Source: Monarcha castaneiventris obscurior (Eukaryota; Chordata; Aves; Passeriformes; Monarchidae). Taken from it: DNA of 64,000 nt. Numbering within the stretch: the first letter of the stretch is position 1; the number at the start of each line of letters is the position of its first letter. The stretch is taken from assembly GCA_026261815.1 (NCBI GenBank), contig JAMPIT010000379.1, positions 21,361,001 through 21,425,000 of the forward strand, in the 5' to 3' direction. Below the pieces are notes generated by a model. That model made no database searches. It was not told the DNA's origin and saw only the letters and a program-made list of their open reading frames with translations. Made by a program: the position numbers and the translations under genes. Below, piece by piece: positions 1 to 9,800 of the stretch.

Positions 1-902
1 ACAGTTCCCCTGGTATGCATGGATCTGGTCATGCCAGCTGGCAGCTGCTATTCACGGATAGTCTGGTATTTGCTGTCTCTTTCATTGTAGAATGCAAACG
101 ATCCATCTCTCCCTGCAGATGGCCTGACACTGGCTGAGCGGTAATATGAGGTCACTGAGTGACAGCTACACTGTTCCCATTTATATTAGTGAGCTTTTTT
201 CATAGGTAAAAAATAATTGATCCATCCAAATGAGGTATGGCTTTTGTCATGCCTGTGGGCAAGGTCTGACAGCTCAGTCTCATTACAGTGGGATTTAAAA
301 TGTGCTGCTTGGACAACCAAGGAGAAATACAGTTCCCCTTGGAGCTTTTCATGGGCAGCTTATTGGTACAGGATCTGAGACAGGCTTTACATACACTGGC
401 CTTTTGTATAGGCTCTTCTAAGGAATCACAATATTTATCATGAATAATACACACCCAAAATGGCTACATTTTTGTGTCCATAATCTTTTCTATACTCTTG
501 AATATGTTAGACTTGTCCACCTCCTAAAGAGTAATGGCTTTAGCCTGAGACTCCATGAGGTAGGGAAAGAAGGAGGAGTGAAGATTTAAACTACAGGAAA
601 ACAAAGGTCATCTCTGTACTTGGGACCTGACATTCACCTTATTTTCCAGGTATTAATACACTTCTGATTTCTTTTTACAGACAGTATAGGGAAAAGCCAA
701 CAATTTCAACAATCTGCCAGCATTCAGTCCAGCTTGTGTCATAGAGTAAAAGGAAGTTAAGGAAGAATTCTCTGTTAAAAGAATATGAACCCAAATTTCT
801 GGACTGTGAAGTTAGGTGAGCAGAAGTAACCCAGGACACTGAGATCAGATGGATATGCTAATGGGCCACTCCTTTTTAATTAGAAAAATATTAAATACAT
901 AC
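1..902 (-). other. SLC7A13 intron 2 (partial)
   Basis: Left edge of the window, downstream of the exon 2 donor at 902. I searched both strands for the transmembrane helices expected in the next exon and saw none. Only short unsupported reading frames occur. No recognisable repeat. Confidence 0.5.
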
Positions 903-3900
903 CTGAGGAGACAATTTCCTTAGGTGTGAGCACAGTCAGATATGAGATGTTCACCAGTAAATAAAAAACAATTACTGCAGGAACAGCAGTCATCACAGTT
1001 AAGGGGATATTTCTGCTGGGGCTTTTCATCTCCTCTGAAAAATAAAATTTAAAACAACAAATGAAGCAAACAATGTAGCTTCTGCAAGAGTTTTTCAGTG
1101 GTGAAGCTGTGCAGAGTTTGATAAGACTGATACCAAAGTCCTGTCCCAATCCCTAGTCATGGTTGCTAAATTCTCTGCTTGTGAAGCTCTTCTGTGATAT
1201 TAACCTCAAATAGGTTAATATCACAGAATCTTAAAAAATTTATTTTTATTTATCTATTTTTTAACTGTTTGGAAGGAGGGCTGGATGAAGAGCTGATTGA
1301 TTAAAAAAGATGACAAAAGGAGTGATAATTTCCCTTTGATTTGATTAAGCACATATTTGACTTATATTAGAAAACAGATTTGGTAGGAAATTTTCAAGTA
1401 GCCTTACTTGAAAATCAGTAGCTTAAAAATGAAACTCCAAAGTCACATTATGTATTTTTACATGACTTCATGAGTCCTGATCTGAAACTTACGGAGCATA
1501 TTTGCCTATTCCTACTCAAAACCTTTCTCTTTGCTCTTATATCAAGAAATACAGAAAAAGTAACAGAAAAGATTGAAGGTATAGACATAAGAGCAAAAAT
1601 GCAGTGGGCTTTAAAAGGGGGCCATTCCCAGATGGATTCTGATGATTATTGTCTTTTCCAGTGCAAAGATGGTGGAGGAAAACTGTTTAGTGCTAAGTCT
1701 GAAAGCTTAGAAGTACTCTTAATTCTAAAAAACTCCAAATTTTGCAGGTGAACAACTCAGGCACTGGCACACATTCCTGAGCACGTCATAGTCCCAGCAA
1801 AAAATGGAGCTGGTTTCCAGAACCCTAATCTCAATCACCCTCATCTCAATCAAAAAGGTTCTTTTTCATCTCTTTCACTCCTTTGTCTTGTTCCCTCTCC
1901 TCTTCCCACCTTACTCAGCAATTACAGACAATTTCCTGAGTATTACCAGCAAATAACTCACAAAAGAGAAGAAGTGGAAACTCAAATGTACTGCTTATTT
2001 AAACTCTTTTTAGGAGACAGAAGTCCATTTCCTCCTTCACATTTGATCTCTGTCTTCTGCTCAGGACATCAGCCTTGAGCCATGATCCCTGTGCTGGATG
2101 TAGTGCACAGAGACAGGACTGAAGGACCACAATGGTGGAATTCAGATACTATCAGAGAATTTGGGATTTATTTCAAATGTAAGAAATATACTTAGTAATT
2201 CTGAGCTCAGAAGAGGATAATCACCAAAATTGCCAATTTAAATTTATCTTTCCATTCATTTTGTTGCTTGTTGCAGTCTTGCCATCCAGCTGGCACCTGA
2301 TCCATCAGCTGAAGCTCACAGAAATGAAATTATTGTTGAAGAATAGGAAACTCAGTTCGGTTCAGAACTATTGCATAGGTTACATCTGTCTAAACAGCTG
2401 TGCTGCCCAGTGTATGGCATTTATTAGTACTGCTAACTGATCAGAAAATAAATCAGTATTTTACCATAACTCTTGTATTTTCTCAGGCTTACAAAGCCAA
2501 GAGCTCGCCTTTGAGGAAAACCATACTTTCCTGATTTATATGATTTTTTTAATTGCAGCCTATTTTTAAAGCTGGAGTACCTGGATCATAAAGGTAACAG
2601 TCAGTTTTTTAAACATTAACCAAATTTTCACACTGTCCTCACCACTGAACTTTGTGTTATGCATTTAACACATTCAGTTTATTTAATATTTTACATGATT
2701 GAGGTCAATGGATACAAATGGTTAAAGATACAACAGCAATATCCATTTGCTTACAATGCAATTCCATGAAATGATGATACTATAAAACACCAGTCATTTA
2801 ACTAACATTATGAACATAACCTCTGTAACTTTCATGAAAAAATGCTCATGTATTACTGCCACGTCATCAGATACAGAATAGGGTGAGTAAATCGATATGC
2901 AAACACCTTTTGAATGTTAGAGTACAAGTTCTATGAAAAAATTTATACGACAGATTCATCGTATTCCTCAGATCTCTCTTCACCTTCTATTAGACTTCAA
3001 AAGTCTGTTTTCCCAAGAAAATATACCCCATAAAATTACTACATTCCAACAAAATTCAAAATTAATTTGTCCATGTACCAACCAGCTGCATAATCTCAGA
3101 TTAAGGCAGATATTTAAATAGAAATTATCTATGCTCACATAGTTTGGCATGGATAACTCAATACTCTCCTAAAAATACAGTGACAGGGACACTGAGAAAG
3201 ACAAAACGCAAATTTTTAAGGTGTGAAAAATACTTTTTATGCATATTTTAAATTAACTATTTTGATTCTTTTGAACTCCCCTGGAAATGTTAGCTTGATT
3301 CTGCACAAAAAGCAGGAATCTTCCCTAGAGAGGAACAACACCTCTTCTACCAGCCCCAATAAACACAAGACTTATGTAAAACATGTGGTCTCAAAGCAGA
3401 GACAAGTTCTCCCAAAACAAGCTGAGGAACACAAGAATGAGAGCTGCAGAACTAAATCTGAAGAAGAGGAGCAGAATACCTGCCATGTAATTGAGGGACC
3501 ACCAGCCGCCATAAGCGTACAGTCCCTGGAAGAAGGCTTCGGCAACCTGTGAGGCGTTGGGGATCTCAGAGCCAAACATGTCCTCAAACCTGGCCAGACT
3601 CTCCTTTTGTCTGCCAACGAGGAGAACTATGCCACCGACAGCAATCACAGACAAGGCCATCATCTTCAGCAGAGTGAAAACTGTCTGCACCCATGCAGCC
3701 ATTTTGACACTAAGGCCATTCAAAATCCCCAGGGACCAGAGGACGGCCAAGGCCAAGCATTTCTTCAGCACGTCTGGTGCAGGGCAAATGCCGTAGAAGG
3801 GCTGGGTGGCGTATTCAGCAAACAGCAAGGCTCGAGCAGCATTTGATGCTGGCTTGGTAAACATTGATGTCCAGATAAACACGAAGGCGGGTAGGGATCC

Positions 3901-4203
3901 AAGGCCTCTTTTAATATGGCTGTATTCTCCTCCGGAGAAGGGCAGAGCAGTTCCCAGCTCCGCATAGCAGAGGGCACCCATCAGAGAAACCAGCCCAGAC
4001 GCAGTCCAGATCGTTAGTGCAACACCAACATTGAGTAAGGAATGCTTTAACACCCCTGTGGGAGACACGAAGATCCCTGCTCCCACAATTGATCCTATAA
4101 TAAAACTTACCCCGTCAAAATAACCTATATTTCTTTTGAGTTGCATCTTGGCTTTTTCTTTTCTTTGCACATCTTTGGGGTCATTGTTTTCTCCTTCTCC
4201 CAT
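903..4203 (-). CDS. SLC7A13: SLC7A13-like amino-acid transporter, first two coding exons (gene continues left of window)
   Basis: Light-chain amino-acid transporter of the APC superfamily; the mammalian protein (AGT1) carries aspartate, glutamate and cystine in kidney with the heavy chain rBAT. Coding exons on the minus strand: exon 1 4203-3480 (241 codons plus 1 nt), exon 2 1034-903. The join at 3480/1034 keeps phase (GCA G|GT donor, TTTCAG acceptor). Residues 37-48 hold the first-helix substrate motif VGAGIFVSP. Cys140 in the loop after helix 3 fits the cysteine that bonds to the heavy chain. Exon 2 reads YLLVNISYLTVLTP, nearly as in the human protein. Start: Met1 at 4203; Met20 at the MQLKR segment lines up better with the mammalian start, so the first 19 residues may be bird-specific or untranslated. 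Reading frame is intact where visible. The last two expected exons are not in 1-902 and must lie outside. SLC7A9-type transporters are the main alternative, but the match is closer to SLC7A13. Confidence 0.85.
1035..3479 (-). other. SLC7A13 intron 1
   Basis: AT-rich intron between the two visible exons, with a GT donor at 3479-3478 and an AG acceptor at 1036-1035 (minus strand). It holds one long perfect hairpin at 1191-1227, listed separately. I see no repeat family or further exon in it. Confidence 0.7.
1191..1227. repeat. perfect 16-bp inverted repeat with 5-nt loop
   Basis: Arms TCTGTGATATTAACCT (1191-1206) and AGGTTAATATCACAGA (1212-1227) are exact reverse complements around the loop CAAAT. 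It lies inside SLC7A13 intron 1. No direct repeats or element ends flank it that I can recognise. Confidence 0.9.
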
Positions 4204-6264
4204 TTTTTTCTTGCTTTTTCCACAGCAGATTTCACTTTGTTGTTAGCAGTCTCTCATAGCCCTACTTTCTAGTGAAATGTTATGGGAAGCTTGGCTTAAT
4301 CATTCAGAAAGAGAGCATACTTTGGGTTTTGATGTCTCCTGTGTGAAGATGATTAACCAAGTACTTCAAGAAACACTGGCAAATCATATACATGTTGGTT
4401 TAATATGTACTTCAGAAATTATTATGGTCTGCAGGTATTTTTAAAGAAAACAGCATAAAAAATAATGCATAGCAAATGCTCATTTCTCAGATTATTTTCA
4501 TCAAGAGATTTCAATTTGTTTTATGTACATCTTCAGAAACAACCACAAGAGGTGAGTAAAGGTGATGGAAAGAGGAAGGATATAGCAGCATGAGGAAAGA
4601 AACCAACCTTCCTTGTATTATTGACATTGACATGGACATTAAATGAACAGCCTGGCACCATTTTTCCATTGCCCATATATAAAATGGATAGTGAAAACCA
4701 ATGACCACCAGCATGCTTTGCCAAAACCTCATCAGTCACTGGGTATACTGGATCTTGTTTATACTTCACTCATTAAACACAGCTCTAGAAAGAAAATTAC
4801 CAGTCTTATTCCCAGTTTTTGCCTGAATACTCATTGTTAGACTAGTACTCAAGCACATCCTAAGATGGCATTAATCTTCAGACACTGCTGTGAGGGAAAG
4901 AAGCAGTATCATAATTTTCATTGTCTGCACAGGGGCTGTGGAACAGAAAGATGAAGGATGGAAGTTCCCAACAGTGTAGCATGTGTCTATTAAGGTGTGG
5001 CCACTGATTTTTCTACATATTTATCAATCTGCGGTATATTTTGTGTTAGGAGCTTCTCTTCAATCAGATGTGGAGACATCATAAACCCATGACTTTTGTA
5101 AAAAAAAAAAAAAGCATTTATTCTTTTTAAAAGATGTAGAGAAAAATGGGCAGAAAGAAGAAAACTAACTGAAAAGAAGTTCAGCATGGACCCTAAGGGT
5201 TGTGTAAGTGCCCAAACTCATAACTGCAAAGTTCTTACTTTTTGTCAGTCAAGTCGCAGAACCAGTTTTGTCCTGCAGGTCAAAGCTCAGCAGTGCAGTG
5301 AACAAAACTCACACTTTTACAGGGGCCAACTTGAAAGACACAGTCCTGAACAGCAGGATTTTCACTCAACTACAAAATAAATTAATCTGAAAAGTTAGTT
5401 TATATAATATGTCATCATATAAAAAACCTTTTGCTAAAATAGGCATGTGCACAGACTGTTCTTTTAATTGTTTCAATGACTTAGCTAAATTGGGTTTCCT
5501 TCACCACACAGAAGCTTTGCAGCATGGTCAGTGACAGAATTTACAGCTCCATAGCAGCTTATAACCATAAGAAAATTATTCCATCTTCTCCAAATCTGTG
5601 CAGTACTTATTACTTTTGCCTTACAGACTACAAAAAATGTAGTTCTACAAGAAGCACATCGCTACTTCCTAAAACTTGCATGCATTTTAAATTGCATTTA
5701 TTCATTTCATAAACTATACTATGTATTTAAGTATGCATTTACCATGCATAGATAATAATCCATAATAATTCAAATATTAATTCGCTAGTATTCATGACCG
5801 GGAAATTAAGCATGGCATACGTTTTAAATGTTTAAAATACGTAATTTCCTGTTTTATTTCAGTGTGTTATCTGAGTCTCCTTCTCTGCAAACGCGCATAT
5901 ATTTTTTGATACCCAGCCATCTCCCAGCTCTTTGTGTGTTCTGCCATGCACAGCTAGATTTGGATCATCATTTTAAAACAAATCCACGTTACACTAAATG
6001 GCATCGTAAAGTACAGATGCAACTGACTTTTTTCACTGATCACCCTAAAGTACGATTTCTAGTACAACAAAGGCATTTACAGAATCTCCCACGCAGCACG
6101 TTAGTAAGGATTTTTTACTTCTGACAAAGCTGCCTGATGTCAGAAAACCTCACTGAGGTAACCCCTTGGTGGCTGGGCACAGGAACAGGCTCCCCAGGCA
6201 GGCGGGCACAGTCCAAGCCTGACAAGAGTTGCACATTGCCCTCCGGCAAATGCTGTGACTCTTG
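4204..6264. other. intergenic, SLC7A13 to LRRCC1 (head-to-head genes)
   Basis: AT-rich spacer between the SLC7A13 start (minus) and the LRRCC1 promoter (plus), so it should hold the SLC7A13 promoter. No CpG island marks the SLC7A13 side. A run of 14 A lies near 5100. Short reading frames here lack splice or homology support. Confidence 0.6.
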
Positions 6265-6327
6265 GGGATGGTCATCCACGATCCCTGTGTGTTCCTTCCA
6301 ACGCAGGATATTCTGTGATTCTGTGAA
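6265..6327 (+). repeat. CR1 LINE 3' end fragment
   Basis: The stretch shows the typical CR1 tail: a TTCCTTCCAACGCAGGATAT segment followed by the TTCTGTGATTCTGTGA terminal octamer pair. The 5' limit is uncertain; weaker similarity may begin near 6200. Confidence 0.65.
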
Positions 6328-6440
6328 ACTCTTAACAGCGTGTAAGCGCTAAGAAACATGAAAACTCCCCAGTGCGCCCCTGACAGGAATCCAAAGCAGT
6401 CCCATCTGTAGACCCGGCCTCTTCCTGGGCCGATGGCAAG

Positions 6441-6520
6441 GAGCGGCAGGAAGCGGCAGGAAGGGGCAGGAAGCGGCAGGGAGCGGCAGGGAGCGGCAGG
6501 GAGCGGCAGGGAGCGGCAGA
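6441..6520. repeat. 10-bp tandem repeat, about 8 copies
   Basis: Units of GAGCGGCAGG with small changes (AAGCGGCAGG, AAGGGGCAGG) run head to tail, the last four identical. It lies upstream of LRRCC1 in its CpG-rich promoter. It creates long open frames on both strands that are not genes. Confidence 0.95.
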
Positions 6521-6612
6521 GATCCCGGCGGAGGCACGGGGCCCGTCCCCGCACTGGCCCGCGCTGCCGCGGCGGGAGCGGGAAGCGGCGGGAGCGGAGC
6601 GCGGCGGCGGGG

Positions 6613-6779
6613 CCGTGAGGCGTTCGTGTCCCGGCGTTGAGGCGCTTGTGTCCCGGCCGTGAGGCGTCTGTGTCCCGGCCGTGAGGCGTTCGTGTCCCGG
6701 CCGTGAGGCGCTTGTGTCCCGGCCGTGAGGCGTTTGTGTCCCGGCCGTGAGGCGTTTGTGTCCCGGCCGTGAGACGGGG
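6613..6779. repeat. 22-bp minisatellite, 7 full copies plus a partial one
   Basis: Unit CCGTGAGGCGTTTGTGTCCC plus GG repeats every 22 bp with one to three changes per copy. The last, partial copy begins at 6767. It ends about 50 bp before the LRRCC1 start codon, so it probably lies in the promoter or 5' untranslated region. Confidence 0.95.
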
Positions 6780-6827
6780 AGCGCTGCCGTGGGAGGCGAG
6801 GGAGTTTCGAAGCGAGGACCCGGCGGG

Positions 6828-9800
6828 ATGGCGGGGATCCCCGGCGAGCTGAGCCTCATGGATAAGGGCGTTAAGAGGTGAGTGCCGGGGCGGAGGGGAG
6901 GCCGTGGCGTGGGGCGGAGCTGCCCGGCTGACGGTGGGCTCCTCTCTCCGCAGCCTGCGGGATGTGTCCCTGAGCTCGGACCTGCACACGCTCAACGCCC
7001 ACTGCAACCTCATCGCCAGGATCCAAGGGCTCGACCACCTCCGGAATTTGCAGCACTTGGATCTGTCATCAAACCAGATCCGCCGCATCGAGGGGCTCGG
7101 TTCCCTGGCTAACCTGCGCACCCTGAGCTTGTCCTGTAACCTGCTAACCAAAGTGGAGGGTCTGCAATGTTTCTTTTTGTCCATTTAGCAAGTTACAAAG
7201 GTTTTCTAAGAGTCCTCTTAAATTTTACTTCTGGAATGTTTGCATATAATTAAGGTTAAACCAAGTTAGTATGGGTTAGTATGCTAACCATTTTATAAAG
7301 TAAATTTTAAGATGCATATATAGAGTCTTCGTAAGCCTTATTATAGCAGAATGCCTTAATTTAGAAGGAAAACCTGATATTTATATTATGATTATGGTTT
7401 AATGTCATAATTCATAGTTATGATCTTTAAAGGTTCGCTTTTCAAGCTTTGAATTTGATGAAAGCAGAGCATTCTTCTGCAAATCATACTGTTTCTGTTT
7501 TTTCCTCACTTTCTTTAGGACTGGAAAAACTCTTTAATTTAACTATGCTGAACTTGTCATTCAATCACATACATGATCTCTCTGGTAAGTGACTTTGCCA
7601 TGTGCTGTGCAATACAGAGCATTTGGCTCAGTTTAATTTTGAAAAGCTTGACAAAATGTATTTTGAGAAGCTTCTAGCACTTCAAGTGCCAATTCACTGA
7701 ATAATTCTAATAAAGGTGGCAATTGCTGCTCCTCTCAGCTTTCAAGTTTCTAACACCAAAAATTGTTCTGAACTGGAATTTATTCTTTTGTGTTTGGTGA
7801 GGCCAAGCTTGTTCAGAAAGTAGTACAATAAACATTTCAAACTTACTTCCAAAATACTCATATCTTTCAGCTTTATAGAACAAAAATGCGACTTTACATA
7901 TGATATGGAAGTTCTCTCCTATAGCTCTTTGTTGAAATGGTCAGTTATTGCTTGTAAGATTTTATGCTACAAAATCAAGAGAACTTGTAATGGAAAATTA
8001 AAAGAGCATTGGTGACAATTTTGTTAATGAGTTGAGTTATAAAATGAAACTTCAACTTCAATGAAACTGTTATATGCTTTATAACAGTCAGAGATTAATC
8101 TGTTTCCTTAAAGTTAGCTCACATAGCTAGCTTAACTGTTGTACTGTGTGGTAGAGTAGCATAAGTAATTAACATATGTAGACAAAGATATGGAGCAAGT
8201 GTTGTTCTCTCATTTCCAGTTATGATATATTATTTACTGAATATTTTTCAACAAGATGCCCTTTGTTCTAAACCCCATAGTCAAGGACTGTAGCAGAAAA
8301 CATTACTTTGTGGTTGTTTGGTTTTTTTTCTGAAATTTCCAGGATTTCGATCCCTTCATGGAACCAGGCATAAGATTAGCCACATTGACCTTCACAGCAA
8401 CCGTGTAAGCAATATTAATCACTTACTTCAGTGCACAAAGGGGCTGCGCTGCTTGACAAACCTCACACTGGAAAAAAATGGAAAAGCCAATCCAGTGTGT
8501 CACACAGCAGGTATGGGTCTTACCTTAGGTAGATACTTAGTGCTCATTTGGTCAGTGATTTCCTTTAAGCTGTGAGCCATTTTCTGAAGTTTGCAAATTC
8601 ATTCGTAAACTGGCCAGCCTGCAGAAATCTAAAGTAATTCATTTTCCATTAAAAAAAATCTTTTTTTTTTCCCATGGCATATTCTCAAAACTGTAACATG
8701 TATGCTTTGATGAGGCTCAACATTTTCACTTGTGAGTCCAGAGGAGGGCCACCAAGATGTTTAGAGGGATGGAGCACCTCTCCTATGAGGAAAGGCTGAG
8801 AGAATTGGGATTGTTCAGCCTGGAGAAGAGAAAGCTTCAGGGTTACTTAATTGTGTCTTCGCAGTACCTGAGAGGAGTCTACAAGAAGGAAGGAGAGAGA
8901 CTCTTTCCAAGGAAAGAGTCTTTCCTTGTCCTGTCCTAGTGTCCTAGTGACAGGACAAGGAAGAATGGCTTCCAACTGGAGTAGGCTTAGATTAGATATT
9001 AGATAAAATTCTTTACTCTGAAGGGTGCTGAGGCACTGGAACAGGTTGCCCAGAGTGGTTGTGGATGCCCCATCTCTGGAAGTTGCCAAAGCCAGGTTGA
9101 ATGGAGCTCTGAGCCACATGGCCTAATGAAAGGACAGGAGTATTAATATTATAAGCTGGATAGGTGGAGAATTCAAAGAATGTACCCAGAGATATTGAAC
9201 TGTGTAGACAGAGGGCAGGCACAGGAAGTAGATAGTCTGCCACTGATAGAGAACACAAAGAAAGATCAGTAGCACTGTTAGCTTTTCCTTTTTTTCCCCC
9301 TGCTTTGGTTAGCAGTGACAGACTCTAGGATCCTCTGCAGTTGTTAGCATTTTCATCCCAATAGGTGGCAGCTCTTTCATTAGGCAGCATGGAGACAAGT
9401 TGGAGAATACATGTGGATACATCACTTTCAGTTGCATTATTTAGAGCTTCTGGTTTGGGGGTAGGTTTTTCAGGCCACTAAAATGTTACACTCTAAGTTC
9501 AAACAAGTTAAATTGTAGCATCCTATATTGGTGTAGATTTTTAAATTTTCTTTGTGTGTAAGAGGATAAAATCTCTTAGAGGAAGGTGGAAGTGGAGGAT
9601 TGATACTTCTGGGAGAGCTCAAAGACGATTTCATTATGAAGAGTAGGACAGTAGGAATTACAACCATACAAAATAGCAACCATATCATGAGCATACAGCT
9701 GATGCAGGTGTACAGTTAGAAAGAAACAACAGACGTAACTGAGGAAAGCCAAATAAGATTTTAAATAATCTTGTCAGGTACACCCATCATGTTTTACAAA

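Larger units (their letters stand above)
6420..7130 (+). promoter_or_regulatory. CpG-rich promoter region of LRRCC1
   Basis: An abrupt switch from AT-rich to CG-rich sequence with many CpG dinucleotides, spanning the 5' untranslated region and the first two coding exons of LRRCC1. It contains two tandem-repeat blocks (6441-6520 and 6613-6780). No TATA box is visible, as is usual for housekeeping promoters. The exact transcription start cannot be read from sequence. Confidence 0.75.

Noticed and set aside
3223..3552. 109-codon plus-strand frame over the SLC7A13 exon 1 end
   Set aside because: It is antisense to the SLC7A13 coding exon and its donor, with no independent support.
6150..7184. 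344-codon minus-strand frame over the LRRCC1 promoter
   Set aside because: It is the reverse of the 10-bp and 22-bp arrays and of LRRCC1 exons 1-2. The repeat peptides follow directly from the DNA repeats.
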